Source: Dicaeum eximium (Eukaryota; Chordata; Aves; Passeriformes; Dicaeidae). Taken from it: a DNA stretch of 64,000 nt. The notes beneath the pieces were generated by a model. It saw only the letters and a program-made list of their open reading frames with translations. It had not been told where the DNA came from and did not search any database. The stretch is taken from NCBI GenBank assembly GCA_013396995.1, contig VWZP01001599.1, positions 510,206 to 574,205 of the forward strand. The letters run 5' to 3'. How positions within the stretch are numbered: the first letter of the stretch is position 1; the number at the start of each line of letters is the position of its first letter. This document shows positions 51,831-64,000 of this stretch, in pieces. The position numbers and the translations under genes were made by a program.

Positions 51831-54485
51831 AAAACAACAGCATTACTTATCTCCTTTTCTCTCAACCTGTCATTTACCTATGAATGAGACCAGATTCCTC
51901 CCACTGGCCAAGGCATTGCCAGAGGAACTATAAGGGAACAGTCACCCCTACCATTCTCCCTGTGGTAAACAGAAAAGGAAGAACTTCCAGAGAGTGAATC
52001 ACACCACTGATGGGCTCTCAAAGTGCCTTTTTAGCTCTTTGGCTACACAAAGATTTTCTGAAGAGGCCGATCCTAACCAAAACATTTCACAGCGGGGCAC
52101 AAGGTCACTTCTGGGCTATAACATATAACATTTTGCAGAAATGTATACATTTGAAAATTATTTAATTTTCAATTCAATTCTGATTACTAGATAGGCTTTT
52201 TAGGGATAAATAAAATAAAGATTGGGAGATTATGGGGACAAGAAGGAATGCAGCACTACAGAAAAGACGGAAGATTAGTGAGAAAACAAAAAGCTGAAGT
52301 AGCCTGAAGTCTGTGAATAAATAAAAGAAGCAGAAGGCAAACTACCGCAGCAAGTCTGGCAATGCTCTGTGTTTGAGCTCTTCTTTTGCTCTAAGCAGTA
52401 ATGATTATTTCTTTACTTTAGTCTGAATTTTTCAAGAGCTGACAGAAAACAGACAGGAAAAAAAAAGTCAAACAGAAAAAGTATATGCATGTGAGCTTAT
52501 GGGGAAGGATAGATCACTGAAGCACTAGTATTACAACATTCTATATGAATAGAATATCAAGAAGGAATAAATAGAAGAAAATACATTCCATAATAGAATA
52601 ACTGAACTCAACTTCCTCCTAGAGGAATGATGGATGGCTGTGTCTCTTAGCTGAGCTAACTACAAGTCTTGTGCAGCCAGTACAAATTCAGGGCCATGCA
52701 GGACACATGTTGACACTTTTGAGAACACCTTTTATATGTATTAGACAGATGTAGCTTGCAAGCAGATTTTCTACTTCCAAAGGAGTGGAGCTGGGTCTTG
52801 TGGCAGCAGAAACCAGACTAGTGCAAAGCCTAGGAGATTTGAATTCCTTAGAGATGAAAAGACAGAGAATATTGTTATCTAGATAGATGTATATCATGGG
52901 CAAAACAAGAACATCTGAATCTCATTCCTTCTTCTTTGACTATGTGGATGAATAACTTTCTGTGAGTCATTTACCTGCTCCTTTTGTTATGTAGTTGGCC
53001 TTCACTTAAATTATAAAATTAAGCCATTTATTCATTGGTTAGTTCTGCCTAATGTTAAGACCTCGTGACATGATGGGCAATATTCAAATCCCATCATCTT
53101 GGGAATTTAGGATGTCACTGGCCCTACATGATCAAACTGTAAGTTACTGTTCATTTATTGACTGAGTGTCCACTTAGTGATACATTAAAGAAGTGGATTA
53201 GGTGTTTCCATAATGGACTGCAAATCAGACATAAGAAAATTCACATTTGGAACAACTTAATATTACACTTAGTTTCTGTAGACCAACACAGTGACTTCTG
53301 TAACGTTATTTTCAAAGTGTGTTTCTGTCACTGTAATGAAATGAAGATAGGAAATAAATAGAGGTATTTAAAAGGCTGATGTAGGATTGTAGCCTAATGG
53401 TATTCCAGTGCCTGGTAATATTCACATCATGTCTTAAACCGTATGTATTTCTATATAATGTCTGAAAAAGAAGCTTTAAAGAATCCATGTTTCTGAGTGA
53501 CGGTAAGACAAGAAACCTTGTTTAGTTTTTGTCAGATTATGACTAAGTAAAAATGGAGGTAGACAAATTACAAACACTGGAGTCTAAGACAGCTTCATAA
53601 ATAAGTCTAAAGTGTTAATCAAATGATTACTGCATTTTGCCTTCATACAGAAGTACATGAATTTAAGGTATATGATAGGTTATATGTAAGCAACCTTGTA
53701 AAAAAAGAGCTCTGCCTATACACAAAATTAATAAGAAAACACTGCAGCATTTCTATTTAATGCTATAATTTAGTAGGTGCTTGAAATTATTTCAACTGAA
53801 TTGTGAAAACATGGTTTCATATCTGGAATATTTTGATGGCCTCATGATATAAATTAGCCTAGGAGGATTCCTAAAAACTATTGAACTTTTTTGTTGCTGT
53901 TTTGCATTTTAGATCTCCACTTAATGATTGAAGTGCACTTGTTACAGTGTTAGATAAGTAATAAAGTTTAGAATCTGTTGGAACTTCCATTAGTTCTCTG
54001 ACTGCTGTTGCTCTAGCACTCTGAAAAGCTCACTGTAACAGCTGAAGTTTTCCATGCTTGGTTTTTTTCTCCCCTCTGTCATACATTTGGAAGTTAATAG
54101 AAAAAAAACAAGTTTAAAAGAAGAAGACGGTGAAGTTTAAAATTTTAAAAGTTGAAACACACCGAGACTAAAAAATGGCAAAGATTCACTGCAAACATTT
54201 CAGTTATTTCAGAAAAACTATGGGCGGTATCTATATGTCTGAACACATGGATAAATACCAATATATAATTTACTATATGCATGTTATTCTAAAAGTCTAC
54301 TTTTTACAGATTGCATGATCTTTGTGATTCTGAGTAACTGCTTTGGAATGTTAAGAGCAGCAAACTTGACAGTGGCAGCTACCTAGCCGAGCATGATAAT
54401 ACCTCTATGTATCGAAGCTAATGACACTTCAGCTGCAAACTAGTACAGAGATGTATTATTTTAGCAGCAAATCCTACTTTTCCTG
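51831..54485. other. AT-rich unique sequence
   Basis: No gene or named repeat is seen. The frames at 52688-52903 and 53158-53361 are short and without domains. Confidence 0.5.
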
Positions 54486-54547
54486 TCATTCCACCTGTCC
54501 TCTCAGTCATTCCACCTGTCCTCTCAGTCATTCCACCTGTCCTCTCG
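54486..54547. repeat. 21-bp minisatellite, three copies
   Basis: tcattccacctgtcctctcag is repeated at 54486-54506, 54507-54527 and 54528-54547, with one difference at the end of the last copy. Because 21 is a multiple of three, it gives a seven-residue protein repeat on the minus strand, but the surrounding frame is only 64 codons. Confidence 0.95.
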
Positions 54548-57500
54548 GAGATTTTTAGGCTCCAGCCCTGCTGTACAGTCCCACTGCTTATGTCTGGCTT
54601 GCTGCCAAACACAGATAGTTCTTCTGACTACAAGAGCAAAAACTTGAACTACAGGGCTAAATTCTTCTTTGGCTCATGCTGTGTGAAAACACACTTTGCT
54701 ATATATGTTGTCAGCATCTTTCTTTGTCATGTGAAAGCGGAGATTTCCTCAAACATTTTGTGTTTGATACTCTGTCAGTGTCCCAGGAAAGCCAAGAACC
54801 AGATTGGCAACGTCCTATTATGGAGACTTTCCACTGAGAAATCTGCTGGATTGGAGAGCAGTTTGACTGACTTGTTTAGGGACACAGACCAAGAGAGTGA
54901 GATAACCCCTCCTGGCTTTCCACACTTTTATTTGAGGATGTTACCTGCTGCCAGTGACTGCCAGTGCCCTTGAAGGACTCACACTAATAATTTACACAGT
55001 AAATTATTTTTATTAATAAAACTCTTTATTAGTAACACTGTGACAGGTTGAGGTTCAAAGATCACTAGTGACAGTATCTAACTGCAAAAACATATTCAAA
55101 GCAATATACAGACATGCTCTAATCACTAATCATTCATCATACATGAGTATGGGTCTTCACCCAATAGCTGTCCCTATGGTGAAGAAGATGGGTTCAGCCT
55201 GTCAATCAACCCCAGAAGTTATGATAAAGTCGTCTCTAACTTCTCCACATTTTTACCATATTTTTATACTATTTCTTTATTTTTAGGAGGAGCCTGAGTG
55301 GGTCTAGTCATGCATCATATTCAGTGAGGGGTAATTGTACCTTGGAGGTGGGTTACTTTGAGATGGAGGTGTGCATCACACATCTGAGGTAACTTTGGGA
55401 AGGAGATGTGTATCCATCTTACATCTGAGGAGAGTGATTTCTGCCACAGCTGCTGCTGCAATGGCAACAGCAAGACATCTCCTATATCCCTTGGTGTAGA
55501 GCTGTTATTTTATAATGTTATAATTTATATGATGAAAATTTGTACCTATTTTGACCTTACGCAAAAAGCCTTTAACAGCTTTAATCTGAAATTTTTTTGT
55601 CCACTTTTAACTAATATTTTTCTGCTTAGTTTCTTACCAAAAGTCAAACATTGGTACAAATTGACAGATACTTAGGTCTGCTTAGGTTTACGTGTGTGTA
55701 CTACTGTATAAATAATCAGTAACAGTCTGAGGTAAATCTTTTCAGGTGAGAAAGCTGTATGCTGAAATGTTTTTTGTTCTTTTGCTTTTAATAATTAAAT
55801 TATAAAAACAGATGGAAACTGGTTCAGTGCTATGGGAAAGGTTTGCTCAGACAAATCTTGCTTATGGAGGAAACTGTTGACCTCAAATCATCCTTTTAAT
55901 GGGAAAATTACTGGGGAAAGAAAATTTGTTGTTGTTCCCCAAGTACATGTATGTTAGAGAAGGCCTAGTGAGTTAGGTCAGTTTTGAGGATCTGTAACAC
56001 CATTACTGTGTGTAATTGGAGCTTCAGTGAAACTTGATGTGCTCTCGTGATACCCAATGCAACAAACCAAGTGGAAGTTCAGGATCTGAATGTAGTATGC
56101 TAAAATTAATCTTTTTACCATTTTATTCATCATTCAGAGAATGGACACCTTGAACTCTGGCTACAATGAAGTGGCATTTGGTCTCTCTACTTGGCAGATG
56201 TCAACTGCACTGCAGTGATGAAGATAGGTTTGAGATCACATTGAAAGAGATGTATATAACCAACAATGTGCTTGAATCAAACTGCATCTGTAGGGAAGTA
56301 AACAATCTAAATTAAAAAATAGAATAAAAATGTCACAGAGTATGTTGCAAAAGAGATACTTTTCTAGGATAAGTCTGAAATTTCATTGAAAATTCAAGCT
56401 GTTAGACATAATGAAAATTTTGTATGTTTCTGGACAAAGACCACAAACATACTAACTAGTATCTTGTCTTGCATTTCATGAAGTTCACAGGATCAACCCA
56501 AGGAGACATTTTATTGGTGGTTCTGAAGGAACATTTCAATGCTCCTGCACTTGATAGAAGCTAGTAGTCCTGAAAACAGAAAATAAAGTGTTATGTCTTA
56601 CAAATCAGTGAAAAACTCTGTCCTGCCCCAAGAAACTGGGGGCCATATGAGCAAGTAAGTAAAGCATCAAGTTCTTCAAGTGAATGCTTCAGAATTAGAA
56701 TGCAAAGTTCATTTAATAGACACAACTATAACTAAATTTCTTTCTCCTCAGGGTTTCCTGTTTGAAGCCAAAGTCATGTATATTGTTACTGCTCCTTCAA
56801 TATTTAATTTCTATATTTTTGTGTGAAGTAATTTTCAGGAATATGATCTGTACTAATCATTGCCATCTGATTTGACATCTCTTACAATGTCAGTTAGATA
56901 ATGTTATTGTGAAACTTGGCATGGAAATGACTTGGATGACTGGATGCTACATTAAATTCAATTGGAGTTAAATAGGCTATTAATCAACACTTGGTGACTA
57001 CTCAGCCTGAAGTTCTCCTTAGTGAATAGTTTTGCAAAATGTTATGTGATACAAATAGAAGGGATTTCACTATTAAACTAACCTTGGTAATATTGGTATG
57101 ATTTTGTTATTGCTATTATTTTTCCAATATTAGTTGGGGCCTTCATATATTTATATAAATATATTTAATATTATTAAAGGGCCTTTATAAGCAAGTCATA
57201 TAAGGATATTTCATTCATGGTTCTGAGCCAGATTCTGTCTTTTGATTTTCATAAAGGCTCCCACTACAAGTTTACATACCTGTAGTTAATAGAAGAGTGT
57301 AGGCTTTTATGGATTGTGTGTTTATATTTTCTAATTGTTTCTAATGTTCTGTATTGTTGTATCCAGGGATGACCAATACAGAAAACTGCAGCTAGAGTCT
57401 CAGAGAGTTTGAATTTATAAAGATTTAGTTCCTGCATGTGGGAACATCTATATTGAGGTGAGCATGTTTAAAAATTGGTTTGAAATATTTTTGTTGTTGT

Positions 57501-58965
57501 CAGAAGTTTTACTAGCAATCAAAGTATTTAATAGATTTGTTTCTCTAACACATCTTCAGTTATATTTTATGATCACACAACAGAATCCTGGAATGTCTAC
57601 AGAAGCAATATGACCTTCTGTCTGTATAGTGTAGTAAAAGTCAATAGGTCATTATATAGTCTTGCAACACTTAATTTTTTCATATTTTATGGATTCAATT
57701 AAATTTACATTTCACTTCTGCAAATAGATGATTTAAAAGCAGAAGATAATAAAAAATTAAAATAAACTATCATTGACTTGAATGTTGGCTTCTAAGTGTC
57801 TAACATGCAGATTATATTTCATGGAGATGAGTTTAGCTATTTCTTGATGTACAGACAGCTAATGTTGTCTCAGATTAGCCATTCAGATTCTAGAACACAA
57901 ACCTCTTTGGATATTTTAGAAAATGTAGTTCTGAGATTTTAAAAAATGGCAAATTTTTTAATGTACTGATTTTTATAGAATGACCTCTGTGCTGAGAATT
58001 TCATAAAAATGCTCTACATTACTTGTGAAAGTAACCTCTGCTACCTAGTGAGGTGTTCAGCTGAGAGGTAGCTGGGGTTTAAAATATTTCTTACAAATAT
58101 ATATTCAGGAATATGTATCCAAAGACACTGAAAATCTTACCTACATGAAAACTGACAACATATATTCTTCCTTTCAAAACAAGTTAGTGGATAACTTGTT
58201 AAAAAAAATTCTTGTTGCAAATTCACACATACAAATAAATAAGAAGCTTAGATATCTTCACAATGCTTGGGAAGACATGCTCTTAGACAAGAATTTGTAT
58301 ATTCCAATCTGGGATCTAAGATGTTAGGAAAGTTAAGGTGGGAGGAAACTTATGAATGATAAATTCTAAAAGTCTGGTTCAGCAAATCTCAGTAAAATAT
58401 AGTCAGTTTAGAATGCTGTTCTACTTGATTTAAGTAGAAGATTTGAAAAATCTGTTTTCTCTTTTAAAAAGCTTCTGCTAGGCATATATGCATATATATA
58501 ATGATCTTTCCCTGAATAGTAAAAGAACTCAAAAGTATTAAACTGTTTGTGGCTATTCTGTAATAAGATATCCAAGTATGACAAAAAATGTGATTGTACT
58601 ATTGGCTTTTGGACTCTAAACTTTCTAAGGAGAAAATTTGTCATTATATGTTTTCTTGTTGGAGCCTTAGTTCCTCATTTTAAAGCTCTAGCTGTAAATG
58701 AAATAAAAGTACGAAACAATATATGTTCCTATACTGTCTTTTCACAGTTTCATAAACAAAAACATGTAATCGTAAAAAAACCATTCATCTTGAAATGGTG
58801 TTCAACTAAAACTGCTTTTAAAATTAAAAGTTTTCTAGAGTATCATCTATTTAGCATTTTTTTCCTTATTTTCTTATTTCTTATATGTTGAGGAGACCAA
58901 AAGTCAACTGGAATCACAGTGTTTTTAAAAGCTGCATGGTGTTTTTCAAGTTATTATTTCCACCA
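54548..58965. other. AT-rich unique sequence
   Basis: No gene is supported. The 127-codon plus frame at 54590-54973 is among the longer ones here, but it lacks a recognised domain and starts inside unique sequence. AT-rich inverted elements (attaataaa and tttattagt) lie near 55011-55035. Nothing else stands out. Confidence 0.5.
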
Positions 58966-58993
58966 CCCCCATCACCCCCGCCCCCCTATTCCC
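58966..58993 (-). other. Canonical G-quadruplex motif (minus strand) / i-motif (plus strand)
   Basis: The plus strand has four C-runs of 5, 5, 6 and 3 bases (58966-58970, 58975-58979, 58981-58986, 58991-58993) separated by loops of 4, 1 and 4 bases. The minus strand thus fits the G3+N1-7 quadruplex pattern. It stands alone in AT-rich sequence. Confidence 0.8.
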
Positions 58994-60865
58994 AGCAAAA
59001 ATTACAAAGTGATATGCTCAAAGACTATTAAATTTATTACCATCTAACTGAAAATACATATTTTAGAGATTTTTTTTTTGCTTGCAGACTTTTCATGTAG
59101 GATATGGAAAATTGTGGTTGGTGCCAAAATACCAGTTTTATTCATTTGAAGTGGGATTTAACTTATATATTAATACTTATAGATGTGTATGTTTGCTTAT
59201 AAATGTCTAAATATGAGATATATGGCTTGTGTACTCCTTTAGCTTTGCTCCTAGATGCCATAGGTTTTAATTTGGAGATTGACTGGCTGGTCAGGTAAAA
59301 CTGCTGCATGGTGTTGGCATAATGGAGACTTGTAGAAATGAAAGGAATGTTTAGTTAAAAATAAATATTTGTTAAATTTATGAAACTCAGTGATAAGGAG
59401 AAGTTAAAAGTTTAGAAGTATCTGAATCATAATTTAGTGGTGAATCTTTAAAATTATAATTACAGTTTGGTTTTGATTTTTTTTTATTTTGATTTTGTTC
59501 CTGTATAATAAGACTTCTACTTTTCCAGGAAGTATTCCTAGAAAACACATTGAAATTTTATTAAACATGCTTCCAAATATTTTAGACCACTGCATGATGC
59601 TTTCTTTCAGGAGCTATTTATATATTTTTACTGAAACCAAGGAAATTAAGGTAAGCAGCTTCCAGAATAAAATGCTCAGTGTATTTTCATTTGAGTAAGT
59701 GTCTAAAGGCAAACAGTTGTCATTCAGTGGCAAGGCACAAAAAGCTAAGACAACCACTTAACATGAAAAGATGTCATATTTTGTGAGATCCAGTCTAAGC
59801 AGAGATAACACTCTAAAGATTGCTTACTTAGTTCTCTTTGATTTCTTGCCAAAGCACAAAGCAACAATGTTTCTCTGCTTCTCTTTCATATTACTGCTTT
59901 TTATTAATAGATTGTTGTTTTATAACTTCTAAGCAACACTGAGAAATGATAAATTGAATAAAATACATTTGTTAATTAAGGAAATTACTCTGAAAAAGCA
60001 ATATGAAACTGATTGTGAAAAGTCATGAATATGTGTTTTTGTGGATACTAATCTTCATTAAATAATAATTCCCCCTTTTCATTTTATACTAAAAGGTATG
60101 ATATCTAAATGAGAAAATGACATTCATATGAATAAAGTATTTTATTGTTTTTCTCTTTGACTTTCAAGGGAAAATAATGGTAAAAAGACAATTGCCATGA
60201 ATTGCCAATTTTTATCATAGATGAAACTGCTGATTGCAAGCTGCAAGTGCTTTGAGTAAAAAGTAAATAGGATATTGTCCTTTTATCACTGGTTGGGTGA
60301 CAGGTGCCTTGCATATTGAAAGACAGATGTGCTTTTCTAACTGAAAAATTCCCCCTTTCAGCTCAGCAGCTTGCAACCTTTTATTACTGAGATATGATCA
60401 TGTACGTTTTATTTCAGAACTGTTTTCAACAATTCTCAAGGTCTCCTGAGCAATCTCTGGCTAAAACAATGTAAACCAATATAATACAACTGGGTATCAC
60501 TCTTTCATTGACAGCAATCAACAGTGTTAAATATTTTGTGTTAAAATCCTAGATTTGGTGTCATCTGTGTTTGCATGACAGTCTGATCTATCAGTCTGCA
60601 TGCAGGTAAGCATTCCACTCAATTATATGTAGGAATAAGCACTGGTATTAATATTATTATACCAATTATCTGGCATAATGTCAACCTAGAGATTGTGAGC
60701 AAATATATTCTGTCATGAAATTGGTTGTGCTTTACACTGGAATAACTTCCAGAGTAAAGCAAGAGGGAGAAAAAAAATCTCATCGAAATTCAGTGGGTTT
60801 GTCATTGCAAAATAAGTCTGAATTATCTTCACATGGGCAGCAGGATTATGGCAATTTCATATGGA
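58994..60865. other. AT-rich unique sequence
   Basis: No gene or named repeat is seen. The frames at 59489-59698 and 60105-60314 are short and without domains. Confidence 0.5.
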
Positions 60866-61485
60866 AATAGAATCATAAAGTGGCTTGGGTTAGGGACACC
60901 TCTTGACAGGCCCTGGTAAAATGTTCGCTCTCCTTCTTAAAAGCTCCCTTTGTATATTGAAAAGTTGATCTACGGTCCCCAAGGAGCCCTCTCTTCTCTA
61001 GGTTCAACAGCCTCAACTCAGTCTTTCTTCATAGGAGAGTTGCTCCAGCCCTTCTGCCCATGTTTGTGGCCCTTCTCTGGATCCACTCTGGCAGGTCCAT
61101 TTATGTCTTTCAGGTACTGTGTATCCCAGAGCTGGATGCTGTACTCTAGGTGAGATCTTACAAGAGTGGAGTAGAGGGGGGAAATCACACAGCTGGACAC
61201 AGGTCTGATGTGGTTAGCTTTCTGTTCTGAACATGCCCATTGCCAGCTCATGTCCAAATTTTCCTCCACCAGTATGCCCAAGTCTTTCTCCTCAGGGTAG
61301 TTCTCAGCCCATTAATCCCTCAGTCTGTACTGACATTGGGGATTGTCCTGACTCCACTGCAGGACCTTGCACTCGGCCTTGTTGAATTTCATGAGTCATA
61401 TGTGCCCACTCCTCAAGGCTGCCAAGATCCTCCTGGATGGCAAGTCTTCCCTCAAGAATACCAACTACACCTTTCAGCTGTCTTT
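60866..61485 (-). mobile_element. CR1 LINE, ORF2 C-terminal half and tail with internal deletion
   Basis: The left edge has a CR1 tail phrase (aatcataaagtggcttgggt, 60870-60889). After about 50 bases it jumps directly to antisense ORF2 sequence (ggagccctctcttctctagg near 60983), skipping the segment that encodes the last part of ORF2. On the minus strand, 61281 to 61018 keeps an 87-codon frame. It reads MGILVEENLDMSWQ, EQKANHI, ISPLYSTLVRSHLEYSIQLW and TQYLKDI, the region after the polymerase core in CR1. Antisense phrases continue to about 61480 (aggaccttgcactcggcctt near 61362, agatcctcctggatggcaag near 61424). The frame is broken outside this stretch, so the copy is inactive. The plus frames at 60950-61545 are shadows. 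Confidence 0.9.
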
Positions 61486-64000
61486 AGGTTTTGCTTAGTC
61501 CTTTCTGAGGACTATCAGTGGCTGATCATATCTTTCTGTCTTTAAGCAGTATTCCTGTAACTTTACTTCATTAAATACATACCTAAAAATATAGACCTGG
61601 GAATATTATACCCAACCTCAGAGTTGATTGTTTCTGAGTATACACAAAGAACTTTAGTTACACTGATATTGATCTCTTGCCAGAGCTGCAGGGCTGAGTG
61701 ACAACAAGAAGTTAAAACCAGGTCTCTTCAGCAGTGAAGATTACTAAATTTGCTGGTTCTTAATGCATCATAAAATTCAACGTTCTGAAATATTAGCATC
61801 AGCTCTTGGATGAGAATCAGCCTTTCCACTTTTAGTAGTGTAAAAAACACACATCTACATATACTGCAAGGTAGTGGTCTGAGGTGTAACTCAAGTTCTC
61901 TACAACCCTGGAACCTGAGGAATAACCCTTGAAAATGGTGCCTGGGAACCACGAATCTTGTCTTCCAGTGGTTATGACTTCCAGTGGTAGACCCTAAACC
62001 AGAAAATTGTCAGAAAAATGGACTGGAATGAAGAAATTTCTTGCACCCTCTGCTACTTAGTACATACTGTTCTTCAGAATTTGTGTTAAAGCTCTCTGAA
62101 AATATCTCACAGAATAAATGCTCCTTCTCTCCCCATAAATGTTCTTTTCTCTAGAAGCTAAAGACACTATTGGTCTGAGTTGATGGAGAAAGGCAGCTAA
62201 TCTAAGGTGACTCAGAGGATAATTCAAAATCGAGCCTTTTTTGGACAAATTTGCAAAACAAAACAAAGCTAAAGCCAGCCATTATGGGAATAATACTTGT
62301 TCAATTTCACAGCCCAATAAGAAAAAAGGTGCACTATAAAGCAAGAAAGGTCCTTTTAATTACCTTCCATTTGGGGAAAGAAAAGAGAAAAAAAGCAGCA
62401 ACTTTGCACCACAGTTGCTTCACAGAGTTTATGATCCACTTACTTGGATTTCATGTTACATCTTCTTGGGAAATGAAGTTGTTTGTTCTCAAACATTGTA
62501 GACTACAACGCAGAAAAGAAGGGAGATCTTTACACACAGTCACAGACAAAACCACCAACTGGACAAATACTAAAATTCTTTGTAAATATGTCTAAATATC
62601 TCTAAATAGGAGTTACACAATTTTCTCCACCTGGTTTATCTTAAATGAATTTAAAAGTGCTAACAGGGGTAAAGAAGCTATTCTGGCCAGAAAACATTTC
62701 TTGTCGCTTTTCTTTAATATTTTTGGTGGGGCTTTTTTCCCTGCCTCTTGAATGATATTGCAAGCTAAAAAACAGTATGTTAATAACAATTGAAAAAGAA
62801 ATCTACATTTATATTGACTTCTCTTCAAAAAGTTGCTATAAGCCAATCTTTTAATCACTATGTGTTCTGTACTGGGAAATATTCTCTTTGAGAATGGGAT
62901 ACAAGTTTTTCCATAGGGCTGCACACAACTAAAAAATAACTCATATTTAGGGAAAAATATCTGCAATCAACCAAGTCTCTTAGCAAAAATGTGAGATCTC
63001 AATCCTCAAAGTCTTAAACTATCTTCACTGTTTTTAAACAAATGTGAAATAACTATGTATAATGTAATTTTGAAGTAATACCCATTGTGTTTCAACATAT
63101 TGTTTCAGGCTTAGCAACAGTAATATCATTCACTCAGATTCAAGAGAGTGAAAAATGAGGCTCACATTCAGGTGTCTGAAAAAGCCCATGTAGACAGACT
63201 CAACAAGGTTTCTCAATCCTTTTCTCTCTTGTTAGGTTGACTGGTAAAGAAACTGTATATTTTTTCCCATATGAAGATAAAAAGCTCCATATTTTCTTGC
63301 AGGTGAAAAAAGTCTCCCTGTCAATTAATTGAAAAAATACACAGCTCACATTGACTGAACTTTTATTTCTATGTCAGAAAAACATACAGAGAAGCTCTCT
63401 AAGGCAGTTTGGTAAGAATAAATGAGACTATACTTGAATGGGATTTGCAAGATCACTTTTATTCCACAACTACAAAAGATGAAAACTCCAATATCCTCAT
63501 TATTCCTGTCAGTTCATGTTTTGTCTTCATACTAAAATATTGAAGAAGCCACCAACTTTCTCTTAAAAAGATACCACCCAACCAGAGAGCCATAAGCAGA
63601 GTTCCGCTAAGCCGATTGCAGAATTATAACTGGCAAGTTTAATTTTGTCATGCAGCTGAAAAAGGCAGAAATTGTTTAGAGAAATTGCAGGATTGAAGAA
63701 GCATTATTCCTAGTAAATGCTAGGAGAGTTTTGGAGTTCTTACATACCATAAATAAATAAGCAACAGTAGATCAGTAAGGTTTGATTAGCATTAAACTTA
63801 TTCATGGGTTGAGGGCTGGAACCTCACTGCCTTCTGCTTATTAGATTGGTTGTGACTTTTACTCTGCTTGTTAATTTTTTTTATTTTTCATAAAATTATA
63901 ATTTAAAAGACACACAATTATGTTAAGCACATTATTGTTTAACAGCTTAACTGGAAGTTATTTGATCCAGAGAGTAGTTAGAATAATACCAGATTAATTA
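61486..64000. other. AT-rich unique sequence
   Basis: No gene is supported. The frames at 62251-62595 (plus, 114 codons) and 62613-62966 (minus, 117 codons) are lysine-, leucine- and phenylalanine-rich without a motif, as expected for AT-rich DNA. Confidence 0.5.

Noticed and set aside
54590..54973. 127-codon plus frame
   Set aside because: No motif, no repeat or exon context, mixed low-information sequence; treated as chance, although not strictly excluded.
62613..62966. 117-codon minus frame facing a 114-codon plus frame at 62251-62595
   Set aside because: Both are K/L/F-rich with no domain and sit in AT-rich sequence; no promoter or splice context supports genes.
1..64000. CRISPR arrays, tRNA or rRNA genes, operons
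   Set aside because: No regularly spaced repeats with spacers, no cloverleaf boxes and no dense coding were seen; the sequence has vertebrate intergenic or intronic character.

Overview
The window looks like AT-rich, CpG-poor vertebrate DNA, most likely from a songbird-type (passerine) bird. Two things support this. CR1 non-LTR retrotransposons are the dominant repeat family, from old eroded pieces to a younger GC-rich copy. There are also three endogenous-retrovirus LTR-like blocks of kinds that I associate with passerine genomes (assignment from memory, not from a search). I see no bacterial, phage or organellar gene organisation, no tRNA or rRNA gene and no CRISPR array. I found no spliced or single-exon protein gene that I can support. 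The window reads as intergenic DNA or the inside of a very long intron.

Layout. 1-5067 is unique AT-rich sequence with an old CR1 piece at about 695-1195 (minus). A CR1 reverse-transcriptase remnant lies at 5068-5430 (plus) and another CR1 piece at 7068-7240 (minus). At 11738-12592 the minus strand holds the longest reading frame of the window that no repeat explains: about 284 codons with one in-frame stop, product not recognised. A TTAG microsatellite is at 15391-15456. A roughly 1.07-kb LTR-like block occupies 20042-21110, followed by an AT-rich simple region. An ancient CR1/L3-like reverse-transcriptase remnant lies at 25315-25920 (minus). A solo LTR with a visible 5-bp target duplication is at 32260-32643. 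A GC-rich CR1 ORF2 3' end with a still open 133-codon frame is at 38395-39175 (minus), and a CR1 tail is at 40391-40478. A partial tandem repeat with a period of 177 bp and telomere-like bases is at 45067-45301, followed by an ancient CR1/L3-like ORF2 end at 45966-46365 (plus). A further LTR-like block is at 47008-47545. A CpG-rich patch with bZIP-type palindromes lies at 51240-51830. A 21-bp triple repeat is at 54486-54547, a canonical G-quadruplex motif (minus strand) at 58966-58993, and an internally deleted CR1 at 60866-61485 (minus).

There is no evidence for a novel multi-gene system. The items most worth a second look are the unexplained minus-strand frame near 12 kb, the CpG-rich patch near 51.5 kb and the 177-bp-period repeat near 45.2 kb.
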